Below the pieces are notes generated by a model. That model had not been told where the DNA came from, did no database searches, and saw only the letters and a program-made list of their open reading frames with translations. The position numbers and the translations under genes were made by a program. 64,000 nucleotides of DNA from Acidobacteriota bacterium (lineage in GTDB: Bacteria; Acidobacteriota; Vicinamibacteria; Vicinamibacterales; SCN-69-37), in contig JADYYY010000010.1 in NCBI GenBank assembly GCA_020853395.1, positions 248,001 through 312,000 on the forward strand, given 5' to 3'. Positions 16,267 to 24,531 of the stretch are shown here, one piece after another. Position 1 is the first letter of the stretch. Every line of letters begins with the position of its first letter.

Positions 16267-17076
16267 TCAGGCGGCGACGGACGCGCCGGCCGGGATCGCC
16301 GCGCTGGCGGCGGCAGGGGTGCACACGTCGACCTCCCCCAACACGTCCGCGAGCGCCCGCACGAGCCGCTCGTACCGGCTGTGGGGCCTGAGCGAGTCGA
16401 AGCGCAGGAGCTCCATCTGGCAGCCGTATTGAGGATCGAAGTACGGCGGCAGCACGACGCCGGCGTGCTCGAGGCGGGCGCCGCCGAGCCGCCGGAGCAT
16501 CGCGGCGGACCCGTGACGGGTCGTCGCCGCGGCGACGGCCAGGGCACCGCCGAAATGCCGGAGCAGGCTGAAGGCGGACAAGGCGAGGACGACGCCGTCG
16601 GCTCGACAGCGGCGAGCCGCCGCGCAGGCCCAGCCGCCGACCTCGCCGTAGGGAGCCTCTCGGGCGGCGGCAGCCGCCAACTCCGCCTCGAGCGCGGCGC
16701 GCACGTGGCCGCCCCACGCGTCCTCGTCGAACACCGGAGCGGTGCTGACGCGAAGATCGTCGACCGGGCCCCGCGCATCATGCTCGAGATATCGGATACA
16801 GGCCGCGGGCTCGCCATCCTCGTCTAGACGGACGACGTGCCAGCACCGTTCGTCTTCGTCGGTCTCGTGCCGGCCGTCGGCCGAGAGCTGTCGCACGGCC
16901 CCGTCTTGCACGTACACGGCCCCGCGCAGTCGTTGCACGGCGTCGAGCATCGTCCGCCAGCGGCCGGGATCCGTGCGTACTGAGGTAAACGTCTCGGGTA
17001 TCGCGCGACCTGGCGGGGCGAGGAGCAGCAGTTGGGAACCGGCGGACAGAATCTCACGCTCGAGCAGGGTGCGCAT
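16267..17076 (-). CDS. FeeM-like N-acyltransferase (exosortase-system type) paralogue A
   Basis: 269 residues from the ATG at 17076 with GGGAGAAC upstream; an earlier start at 17100 adds residues absent from the paralogue. It aligns end to end with the protein at 17876-18676 (LLERxI at the start, then RLRxxVYxxDGAVR, ACIRYLEHD, EVGGWA, LSAFSLxRxFGGAL, TRHGSxxxLRRLGG, YFDPxYxCxMELLRFDS). The layout, a divergent start followed by an acidic-strand and a Gly/Trp-rich strand, resembles the autoinducer-synthase-like N-acyltransferases of the FeeM/N-acyl amino acid synthase group, which are known to be linked with PEP-CTERM/exosortase loci. The exact substrate is unknown and the family call is from pattern only. 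Confidence 0.6.
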   Translation of the reverse strand: MRTLLEREILSAGSQLLLLAPPGRAIPETFTSVRTDPGRWRTMLDAVQRLRGAVYVQDGAVRQLSADGRHETDEDERCWHVVRLDEDGEPAACIRYLEHDARGPVDDLRVSTAPVFDEDAWGGHVRAALEAELAAAAAREAPYGEVGGWACAAARRCRADGVVLALSAFSLLRHFGGALAVAAATTRHGSAAMLRRLGGARLEHAGVVLPPYFDPQYGCQMELLRFDSLRPHSRYERLVRALADVLGEVDVCTPAAASAAIPAGASVAA

Positions 17077-17278
17077 ACGGCGTTCTCCCACCGCCCACAC
17101 CCGACTTCCGGACGCGAGCGCGACGGGCGATTACAAGTTTCGTGCCGTAACTGTGAAGCGCTGTGCGCACTTTCGGTTCGACGATTCCCAACCTCTGGCC
17201 GCGCGGCGCAGCGTAGTTATGCCCTACCCGTGTAAGTATTTCAATCGAGAACTGCGCAGAAACGGGAAGATCCGGTCC

Positions 17279-17791
17279 TTATTGGGCGGCCGGCGCGTTG
17301 AGACGTTCGATGACGGCGTTCGTGAGGTCCAGCGAGGGACCCACCCAGACGACGGCGGTCTCGAGGTTGAGCACGACGTCGACGCCGCGTGCCTTCGCGA
17401 GCTCCTCCAGCACCGTCCTGACGACCCGGCCCAGATCGGCGTTGAGCTGACGTTGGAGCGCCTGGACGTCCACTTGGGCCTGGGCGGCCGAGCGTTCGAA
17501 CTCCGCGCGCTGCTGCTGCTCTTCGCGAAGCAACGGAGCCAGCGCGCCGGCGTCGGGTGCCTGGGCAATCCGCTGCCGCAAGGCCTCGATGGCCTGCTGC
17601 CGCGTGCGCAGGTCGGCGTTCCGCTGCTGCTGCAGCGCCTGGACCTTCGCGACGGCCGCCTTGCCGGGCGCCGACTCGGCCGAGATCCGCTGGCTGCTGA
17701 CCACGGCGATGCGCAACGGCGCCGGCGCCTGTGCGGCGTTGGCGGTGGACACAACGGGCAGGAGCCCGAGAAGGAGAACGAGCGTCCGCAT
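17279..17791 (-). CDS. Skp/OmpH-like periplasmic chaperone
   Basis: 170 residues from the ATG at 17791 with GGAGGC close upstream; the upstream ATG at 17815 is in the same frame. There is a signal peptide (MRTLVLLLGLLPVVSTANAA) and the mature protein begins with RIAVVSSQRI, as in Skp where the strand RIAVVDxxxI follows the cleavage site. A long charged coiled coil follows (QQQRNADLRTRQQAIEALRQ, EEQQQRAEFERS). It ends with a Val-rich strand (GVDVVLNLETAVVWV) and a segment DLTNAVIERLN like Skp's DITxxVixxLn. Skp binds unfolded outer-membrane proteins. Its place between the two N-acyltransferase paralogues is unusual and may mean it chaperones a protein of this pathway. Confidence 0.82.
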   Translation of the reverse strand: MRTLVLLLGLLPVVSTANAAQAPAPLRIAVVSSQRISAESAPGKAAVAKVQALQQQRNADLRTRQQAIEALRQRIAQAPDAGALAPLLREEQQQRAEFERSAAQAQVDVQALQRQLNADLGRVVRTVLEELAKARGVDVVLNLETAVVWVGPSLDLTNAVIERLNAPAAQ

Positions 17792-17875
17792 GAAGCCTCC
17801 GTCGCCGCCGATCATACGTCGGAGGTCACGCGCCGCGCCGGCCGTGTCGAGAGGACTCAGACCGCGATTGTGGAC

Positions 17876-18676
17876 TCACGCCACCGACGTCTCGGCCCAG
17901 GCCGGCGACGGCGACACGACCGGCACCTCGGCCAGTTGGGCCCGGAGGGCGTCGATGATCCGGTCGTATTTCGGGTTCACGGTGCGCGAGTCGAATCGCA
18001 GCAGCTCCATCTCGCAGTCGTACTTCGGATCGAAGTACCGCGGCACGGTCACTGCGCCCATCTGCAGCCGCGAGCCGCCGAGGCGGCGGAGGATCGTCGA
18101 GGAGCCGTGCCGGACCGTGGCGGTCGTCAGCCCCAACGCGCCGCCGAAGAAGCGCCCGAGGCTATAAGCGCCGAGCGCGAGCATGAGACCCTCGGCGGTG
18201 CATCGGCTTTCCTTCGACACGGCCCAGCCGCCGATCTCCGCGTACCGAAGCCGTTCCCACCGGGCGCGGTAGAGCTCGAGGGTGACGGCCTGGCGGAGCA
18301 CGGTCTGCCACGCCGGATCGCCCGCCAATGGGCAGGACTTCACCCGGAGCTCGTCCATCGACTCCGCGTTCTCGTGCTCGAGGTACCAGACGCACGAGCT
18401 GATCTGCTCGTCGCGGTTCATCATCAGCAGGTGCCAGCTCCGTTCGTCCTCAGGCGTCTGGTGCAGCCCTCCCGCCGCCAGCTCGTCCGGCCGCACGGCC
18501 CCGTCGTCGATGTACACGCGCGCCCGAAGGCGCTGGATCTCGGTGATGAGCGCGCGCCAGCGTTGGCTGTCGCTCGTGACGTCCCGGAAGGCCGGCGGGA
18601 CGGCTTGCCGCGGCGGTGCGACGAGCACCAGCCGGTGAGGGAGCGAGGCGATCTTTCGTTCCAGCAGGCTCAACAT
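17876..18676 (-). CDS. FeeM-like N-acyltransferase (exosortase-system type) paralogue B
   Basis: 266 residues, first gene of the minus-strand cluster. Start is MLSLLERK with no long extension. It shares the segments listed for paralogue A: SCVWYLEHENAESMDELRV, YAEIGGWAVSKESRCTAEGL, LALGAYSLGRFFGGALGL, TVRHGSSTILRRLGGSRL and VPRYFDPKYDCEMELLRFDS. Conserved Glu/Trp/His/Arg positions in both copies (EHxxxxxxDLR, RHGSxxxLRRLGG) are candidates for acyl-donor or acceptor binding. The two paralogues flank the Skp-like gene, suggesting duplication and maintenance for two substrates. The call as an N-acyl amino acid synthase-like enzyme is inference from pattern and from the known link of such enzymes with exosortase systems. 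Confidence 0.6.
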   Translation of the reverse strand: MLSLLERKIASLPHRLVLVAPPRQAVPPAFRDVTSDSQRWRALITEIQRLRARVYIDDGAVRPDELAAGGLHQTPEDERSWHLLMMNRDEQISSCVWYLEHENAESMDELRVKSCPLAGDPAWQTVLRQAVTLELYRARWERLRYAEIGGWAVSKESRCTAEGLMLALGAYSLGRFFGGALGLTTATVRHGSSTILRRLGGSRLQMGAVTVPRYFDPKYDCEMELLRFDSRTVNPKYDRIIDALRAQLAEVPVVSPSPAWAETSVA

Positions 18677-19174
18677 CCGCGTCTCCTGCCGGCGCGTCGA
18701 CGCGCGCGCGGCGGCGCCACGCGACAGTCCAAACGCCGTGCCCGGTCGTCCGCGTGGGTGGCGCGCCGATGGATCGACGTGGTGCTGGCAGGCAAGACCC
18801 TTGTTCCTTCAACGACTTACGGGCTTCAGCACCGCGCCGTCACAGACGACGTGTCGGCCGGCATGTCGACGATCCGGACGAACGAACCGCACGGTTTCGA
18901 CCGTCGCGGCACAGAGCTGTAAGCGGCACCGCCGAAGAGTCCTGACGACAAGGAGACAATCGATCGTCTTGCTGGAACCATTAGTCGCCTCGGAAGCAGA
19001 CTCCGGCTTCAGGTCCAGGCATAACGTCCGCCAGGCCAAGTCGGAACACGCTGAGGCACAATGGCTTAGCGGCGCTGGCCGCGGGTAGTGGTCCGGGGCG
19101 AGCCCTTTGCTACCTTCACTTGCCGCTCACGTTCGGCCGGGCCTGGCCGAACACCACACCGAGGAGGCCGTGGA
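18677..19174. other. Divergent intergenic region upstream of the TPR lipoprotein operon
   Basis: About 500 bp with no credible gene. It holds a 16-bp near-palindrome at 18954-18969 (AGACAATCGATCGTCT, one mismatched pair) about 130 bp upstream of the sigma-54-like element at 19096-19111. It must also carry the promoter of the minus-strand N-acyltransferase cluster. The remaining short frames lack RBS and motifs. Confidence 0.45.
19096..19111 (+). promoter_or_regulatory. Sigma-54-like element before the TPR lipoprotein gene
   Basis: GGGCGAGCCCTTTGCT shows exact GG-N10-GC spacing and a perfect TTGCT -12 box; the -24 box is poor (GGGCGA versus TGGCAC). Predicted start is near 19122, 53 bp before the GTG. 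It could be chance in GC-rich DNA. Confidence 0.35.
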
Positions 19175-21448
19175 GTGAACGTTCGAACCCGATTGTCTGC
19201 CACCGGACTGTGCGTCGTGCTCGCCCTTGCCGGCTGGGCGTGCTCCAAGGATCCGGAGGTCGCCAAGCGCGAGTTCGTTCAGAGCGGCGACAGGTTCTTC
19301 GCGGAAGGCAAGTACAACGAAGCGATCATCCAGTACCGCAACGCCATCACCCAGGATCCGCGCTTCGGCGAAGCCCGCTTGAAGCTCGGCGATACGTACG
19401 TGCAGACGCGAGACGCCGCGGGCATGTTGCGGGAGTACGCGCGCGCGGCGGACCTCTTGCCCGACAACGTCGATGCGCAGATGAAAGCGGCGGAAGTGCT
19501 GTTGCTGGCGCGCCGCTACGAGGACGCGATTGCCCGCGCGCAGCAGGCGCTCGTCAAGCAGCCCGGAATGGTCGAGGCGCAGATTCTGCGCGCCAATGCG
19601 CTCGCCCGCATGAACAAGCTCGAAGACGCGCTGGCCGAGGTCGAGAGCGCGATCAAGAGCGATCCCGATCGCGCCGAGTCCTATGCGAGCCTCGGCGCCG
19701 TCCAGATGCTCCGCGACGATCAGACCAGGGCGGAAGCCGCATTCCGGCAGGCGCTCACCACGAACCCCAAGGATGAGCGTGTCCATCTGGCGTTCGCGAA
19801 CTTCCTCTGGGCCACCGGCCGCCGTCCCGAAGCGGAGACGGAGCTGAACGTCGCCCGGCAACTGAACCCGAAGAGCCTCACCGCCAACCGGCTGCTCGCC
19901 TTCCTCAAGATTGCGTCCCGCAAGCCCGCCGAGGCGGAGCAATACCTCAAGGTCGTCGCGGACAACGAGCCGAACGGCGAGGGCAAGCTTCGGCTGGCGG
20001 ACTACTACGTGCTGCTGCGCCGGGTGCCCGATGCCAGACGCGTCCTCGAGGACGTCGAGGCCAACCACAAGACCAGCGCCAGCAACGCGACCTTGCGTCT
20101 CGCCGCGCTCGGTTTCGAGCAGGATCGCGCGGCCGCCATGAAGCTGGTGGACACCGTCCTCGCCGCTGAGCCTGGCAACGCCATGGCCCACGTCGCCAAA
20201 GGTCAGATGCTCGTCGCGATGGGGCGCGCAGACGAAGCCCTGCGTTCCGCCGAGACGGCCGTGAAGTACGACCCACGGCTCATCGAGGCGCAGTTGCTGG
20301 CGGCTCGTCTGTACGACGATCGCGGCATGGAAGCTCAGGCCATCGCGGCGTTCACCGCGGCGCTCGACCGGAACCCGCGTCTGGCCGCGGCGCACTTCGG
20401 CCTCGCTCGCGCGCACTTGAAATCGGGCCGCATCAAGGAAGCCGAGCAATTCGCTCACAACGCCATCGGCATCATTCCCGGCTATCCGGACGCGCATCTG
20501 CTGCTCGCCCACGTCCAGTTGTCACGCGGCGACGTCGCGAAGGCCGACCCGGTCATCCGGGCAATCGCGAAGGCGTATCCCGGCTCAGCGCTGGCGCAAA
20601 CTGAACTCGGCGTTTTGGAAGCCAAACGCAACAACAGGGCGGCGGCACGGCAGGCCTTCGACCGTGCCTTGAAGGCCGACGCTTCGTATCTGGATGCGTT
20701 GGGCGGCATCGTCGCGCTGGATTTCGCCGACGGAAAGCCCGAAGCGGCCAAAGCCACGATCGATGCAGCGCTCGGCCGGCGGCCAGACGATGTGCGGCTG
20801 CTGCTGCTGGCAGCGCGAACGGCGACCGCACGACAGGACGTGGGAACCGCGGAGCGCTACCTGACGCGGGCCGTCGAGGTGGCGCCGTCCAGCCTCGACG
20901 CGTACGAGGAGCTGGGGCAGTTCTACGTGCGGCAGCGTCGTCTACCGGAGGCGACCGCCCAGTTCCAGAAGCTGGTGGAGACCCAGCCGCAGGCCGTCGG
21001 CCCGCAGACGGCCCTCGGGACGCTGCTCTACCTCCAAGGGAAAGCGGGCGACGCGAGGAGCAAGTTCGAACAGGTCGTCGCGATGGATCCGCGCGCGGCG
21101 GTCGCCGCGAACAACCTGGCGTGGATGTACACGCAGAGCAACGAGAACCTCGACATGGCGCTGCAGCTCGCCAAGGCGGCGAAGGCCGAGCTGCCGAATC
21201 GTCCTGAGATCAACGACACGCTGGGCTTCGCGTACTACAAGAAGGGCCAGCACTCGATGGCGGTCGACACGTTCCAGGAGGCCATCAAGGCCAACCCGAA
21301 GAACGCGCTCTATCACTACCATCTCGGCTTGGCCTACGACGCGCTCGGACAGAAGGAGAAGGCGCGCGCCGCGCTGGAGGAGTCGCTCAGGCTCGACGGG
21401 ACGTCTCCGGCGGCCGCGCCGGTCCGTCAGGCGCTGGCGGCGCTCTGA
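19175..21448 (+). CDS. PEP-CTERM-system TPR-repeat lipoprotein (PrsT-like)
   Basis: 757 residues. The GTG at 19175 has a strong SD, GAGGAGG, 7 nt upstream, which decides the start. The signal is a hydrophobic stretch (LCVVLALAGWAC) ending in a lipobox-like cysteine, atypical with Gly at -3. The mature protein is about twenty consecutive TPRs from EVAKREFVQSGDRFFAEGKY to the C-terminus (AREAFDRAL-, YLTRAVEVAPSS-, FQEAIKANPKN-like units). It matches the TIGR02917-type lipoprotein of PEP-CTERM systems, like the gene at 1-1892. Such proteins probably organise the polysaccharide or sorting machinery in the periplasm. It heads the plus-strand operon that continues with the Gfo/SDR fusion, Wzm and Wzt. 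Confidence 0.88.
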   Translation: MNVRTRLSATGLCVVLALAGWACSKDPEVAKREFVQSGDRFFAEGKYNEAIIQYRNAITQDPRFGEARLKLGDTYVQTRDAAGMLREYARAADLLPDNVDAQMKAAEVLLLARRYEDAIARAQQALVKQPGMVEAQILRANALARMNKLEDALAEVESAIKSDPDRAESYASLGAVQMLRDDQTRAEAAFRQALTTNPKDERVHLAFANFLWATGRRPEAETELNVARQLNPKSLTANRLLAFLKIASRKPAEAEQYLKVVADNEPNGEGKLRLADYYVLLRRVPDARRVLEDVEANHKTSASNATLRLAALGFEQDRAAAMKLVDTVLAAEPGNAMAHVAKGQMLVAMGRADEALRSAETAVKYDPRLIEAQLLAARLYDDRGMEAQAIAAFTAALDRNPRLAAAHFGLARAHLKSGRIKEAEQFAHNAIGIIPGYPDAHLLLAHVQLSRGDVAKADPVIRAIAKAYPGSALAQTELGVLEAKRNNRAAARQAFDRALKADASYLDALGGIVALDFADGKPEAAKATIDAALGRRPDDVRLLLLAARTATARQDVGTAERYLTRAVEVAPSSLDAYEELGQFYVRQRRLPEATAQFQKLVETQPQAVGPQTALGTLLYLQGKAGDARSKFEQVVAMDPRAAVAANNLAWMYTQSNENLDMALQLAKAAKAELPNRPEINDTLGFAYYKKGQHSMAVDTFQEAIKANPKNALYHYHLGLAYDALGQKEKARAALEESLRLDGTSPAAAPVRQALAAL

Positions 21449-23734
21449 GTGGCGGCCAGCACGCAGGATGTGGCCGGCAGCGTCGACGTGAACGCTCCGC
21501 GCACCGGCAGCGGCCCCACGCCGCTCCGGCTCGCCGTCGTCGGCTGCGGCGCCGTCGCGAAAGCCAACCTGCTCCCGGTCCTGGCCGGCCACGACGCCGT
21601 GCGCCTGGCCGTGCTGGTCGATCGCGACCTCGGGCGCGCGCGCGAGCTCGCGTCCTCGTACGGCATCGGCCGCACCGCCACCGATCTCGACGCGGTCGTC
21701 GACGACGTCGATGCGGTGGTGCTGGCGACGCCGCCGGCGCACCATGCTCCCGCGACGCAGGCGCTCGCCGCGCGCGGCAAGCACGTGTTCGTCGAGAAGC
21801 CGATGGCCGTCACGCTGGCCGACGCCGACGCGATGGTCGCGGCGGCCGACCGGCACGGCGTCGCGCTCGCGGTGGGTCTCTATCGACGCGTGCTCCCTGC
21901 CGTGCGCCTGATGCGCGCGTTGCTCGAGCGCGGCGAGTACGGCCGGCCGGTCGCCATCGACGCCGAAGAAGGCGGCCCGTACGGCTGGCAGCTCGCCTCG
22001 CTCGACGGCCTGACGAAAGCAGCCGGCGGCGGCGGCGTGCTGATCGACATCGGCTCGCACGTCATCGACGTGGTGCTCCACATGGTGCCCGGCACGCCGC
22101 GCCTCGCGCGCTTCGAGGACAACGCGCGCGGCGGCATCGAGACCGACTGCGTCGCGCACGTGGATCTCGCGACAGGCGGCGGCACGATCCCGTGGCGGCT
22201 CGAGCTGAGCCGCACGCGCGAGCTGCGCGGCAGCATCAGGATCCGCTGCGAGCGTGCCACGCTGGAGCTCCTGCGCGGCAACTTCACGGAGGTGCTCGTC
22301 CATCCGAACGACGGCGACGCCGACTCGCCCTTCCGGATCACCGCGAGCTGGAAGGGCCAGGTGCCTTACATCGGCTACCAGGCGTTCCGCGACGAGCTCG
22401 ACGACTGGATCGGGGCGGTGCAGCAGGGAACGTCGCCGCTGCTCTCCGGACGGTCGGTGCTCCCCGTGGTGGGGCTCATCGAGCAGTGCTACGCGACACG
22501 CCGGCCGATCGAGGAGCCGTGGACGGACGAAGGGCTCCATCCTGAGCAACGGCCGGCGCGAACCTCCAAGCGCGGCCGTGTGCTCGTGACCGGGGCCGGC
22601 GGGTTCCTCGGCGCGCGAACGGTCGAGCTGCTGCGCGAACGCCACGGATGGGACGTCGTCGCGCTCGTGCGCGAGCCGAAGAGCGCCGCGCGCCTGGTCC
22701 AGTGGCCGCAGCAGATCCGGCTCGGCGACGTCTGCTCCCGCGCCGACATGGACCGCGCACTCGAAGGGTGCGACGCCGTCGTGCACTGCGCCGTGGGCAC
22801 GTCGTGGAAGCCCGAGGAGACGCGACGCGTCACCGTGGACGGCACGCGGGTCGTCGCCGAGGCCGCGCTCGCGGCGGGCGTGTCACGCTTCGTCCACATC
22901 AGCACGATGTTCGTGCACCGGCGGGACCGGGGCGACGTCGTGGACGAGTCGACGCCGCTCGAGCCGCCGATCGCCGATCGCTACGCCCAGAACAAGCTCG
23001 CCGCCGAGCAGGCCCTGGCGCAGGTGGCCTCGCGGGGGCTGTCCACCGTGATCCTGCGGCCCGCGCGCATCTACGGACCGTTCTCCAAGACCTTCACCGT
23101 GCGGCCGCTGCAGGCGATCGCGGACGGCACGTTCGCGATTCGCGGCAACCCCGAGGTTCCGGCGAACATGGTCTACGTGGACAACGTCGTCCATGCCGTC
23201 GCCTGCGCGCTCGACGCGCCCGCCGCCGCGAACGGCGGCGCCTTCCTGGTGTCCGAGCCGGACCAACTGTCGTTGGAGGCGTTCTACGCCTACTTCGCCG
23301 CCGCCGCAGGACGACCGATCCGCGTGGTGCCGGAACAGCCGGGGGTGACGCGTCCGGCGCCGACGCTGATGGGCCGCTGGATCGGCGGCCTGAAGACGAT
23401 TGCGCTGGCGCCGGAAGTCCGGGCGCTCGTCCACCGCGTCATGGACACCGATCCGGTCGGCACGCTGCCCCGCCGCCTGTGGGAGGCGTCGCCGGCCATG
23501 CAGGCCAGGCTGCTGAAGCTCTTCCGCGTGGACGCGGCCGTGACCTACCGGCCCGCGCCCAGCGCCGGGGCCGCCGACCTCTTGTACTACGGCGACCCTG
23601 GCCTGGTTTCCGCCGCCAGAGCCGAACGCGATCTGAAGTACGCCGCGGCCGTACCGCCGGCCCGCGCCATGGCCCTCACGCTCGACTGGGCCATGTACGC
23701 CCGCCTGCTGACCCGCGGAACGACGACGACATGA
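21449..23734 (+). CDS. Fusion of Gfo/Idh/MocA oxidoreductase and NAD-dependent epimerase/dehydratase
   Basis: 761 residues with two complete Rossmann enzymes. The N-terminal half (about 27-360) is a Gfo/Idh/MocA dehydrogenase: VVGCGAVAKAN (31-40), DVDAVVLATPPAHHA, HVFVEKPMAV (EKP at 116-118) and GGVLIDIGSHVIDVVLH. The C-terminal half (about 376-700) is an extended SDR: LVTGAGGFLGARTVELL (379-395), Tyr512 and Lys516 of the YxxxK catalytic pair, VILRPARIYGP and YVDNVVHAVACAL. The last about 60 residues are less clear. The two halves could perform successive steps on one nucleotide sugar. GTG 21449 starts directly after the previous stop. The end overlaps the wzm start by 3 bp (ATGA). Confidence 0.85.
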   Translation: MAASTQDVAGSVDVNAPRTGSGPTPLRLAVVGCGAVAKANLLPVLAGHDAVRLAVLVDRDLGRARELASSYGIGRTATDLDAVVDDVDAVVLATPPAHHAPATQALAARGKHVFVEKPMAVTLADADAMVAAADRHGVALAVGLYRRVLPAVRLMRALLERGEYGRPVAIDAEEGGPYGWQLASLDGLTKAAGGGGVLIDIGSHVIDVVLHMVPGTPRLARFEDNARGGIETDCVAHVDLATGGGTIPWRLELSRTRELRGSIRIRCERATLELLRGNFTEVLVHPNDGDADSPFRITASWKGQVPYIGYQAFRDELDDWIGAVQQGTSPLLSGRSVLPVVGLIEQCYATRRPIEEPWTDEGLHPEQRPARTSKRGRVLVTGAGGFLGARTVELLRERHGWDVVALVREPKSAARLVQWPQQIRLGDVCSRADMDRALEGCDAVVHCAVGTSWKPEETRRVTVDGTRVVAEAALAAGVSRFVHISTMFVHRRDRGDVVDESTPLEPPIADRYAQNKLAAEQALAQVASRGLSTVILRPARIYGPFSKTFTVRPLQAIADGTFAIRGNPEVPANMVYVDNVVHAVACALDAPAAANGGAFLVSEPDQLSLEAFYAYFAAAAGRPIRVVPEQPGVTRPAPTLMGRWIGGLKTIALAPEVRALVHRVMDTDPVGTLPRRLWEASPAMQARLLKLFRVDAAVTYRPAPSAGAADLLYYGDPGLVSAARAERDLKYAAAVPPARAMALTLDWAMYARLLTRGTTTT

Positions 23735-24531
23735 ACACGCTCTGGCTCGACATCAAGGAGATGCTGCGCGAGCAGTTCGAGTATCGCGAGCTGCTCTACC
23801 GCTTCACGACGCGCGACATCATGCTGCGCTACAAGCAGACCGTGATGGGCTTCGCCTGGGCCATCTTCATGCCGATCATCAACACGATCGTCTTCTCGGT
23901 GATCTTCACGCGCGTGGCACCGATCCAGACGCCCGTCCCCTACCCGCTCTTCGCCTATTGCGGGCTCTCGGCGTGGAATCTCTTCGCGTCGTCGGTGCGG
24001 TTCTCCGCGAGCTCGCTCAGCGGCAACCCCGGCCTGGTCTCCAAGGTGTACTTCCCGCGCGAGATTTTCCCGTTCTCGGCCATTCTCGTCTCGCTCGTCG
24101 ACTTCGGCGTCGCCACGATTCTGATGGCCGCCATGATGGTCTACTACGGCGTGATGCCGACCGCCGCGATCCTGCTCCTGCCGGTCGTCGTCCTGGTCCA
24201 CCTCACGTTCACGGCGGCGGTGGGCCTGATCGTGGCGGTCGCGAACCTGTACTACCGCGACGTGAAGTACCTGCTCGAGCTCGTGCTGACCGTGTGGATG
24301 TTCGTGTCCGCCGTGCTCTACCCCACGCAGCTCATGGGCGGCACCATCGCCGCCGTCGTCCGGTTCAATCCGATGACGCCGATCATCGATGGCTACCGGA
24401 CGACGCTGCTGGGCGTGCCGATGGCGGACCCGCTCGCGTTCGCGGTCACGGCCGTGCTCTCCGCGCTGCTCCTGCTGTGGTCCTGGGTGATGTTCCATCG
24501 ATCGGAATTCACCTTCGCGGAGAACATCTGA
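23731..24531 (+). CDS. wzm: ABC transporter permease, polysaccharide export (Wzm)
   Basis: 266 residues with six hydrophobic helices and the ABC2-type layout of O-antigen/teichoic acid exporters. The start (ELLYRFTTRDIMLRYKQTVMGFAW) is the typical amphipathic interface segment of Wzm/TagG proteins. FNPMTPIIDGYRTTLLG near the C-terminus is another hallmark. It forms the membrane channel with the Wzt ATPase that follows, moving undecaprenyl-linked glycan across the inner membrane. ATG overlaps the previous stop (ATGA), and the stop overlaps wzt (TGATG). This argues that glycan in this locus is exported by the ABC-dependent route; no Wzx or Wzy was recognised. Confidence 0.92.
   Translation: MNTLWLDIKEMLREQFEYRELLYRFTTRDIMLRYKQTVMGFAWAIFMPIINTIVFSVIFTRVAPIQTPVPYPLFAYCGLSAWNLFASSVRFSASSLSGNPGLVSKVYFPREIFPFSAILVSLVDFGVATILMAAMMVYYGVMPTAAILLLPVVVLVHLTFTAAVGLIVAVANLYYRDVKYLLELVLTVWMFVSAVLYPTQLMGGTIAAVVRFNPMTPIIDGYRTTLLGVPMADPLAFAVTAVLSALLLLWSWVMFHRSEFTFAENI

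Noticed and set aside
16267-18676. LuxI-type quorum-sensing synthases
   Set aside because: No LuxR partner and length and motifs fit the FeeM-like group better; a signal role is not supported.
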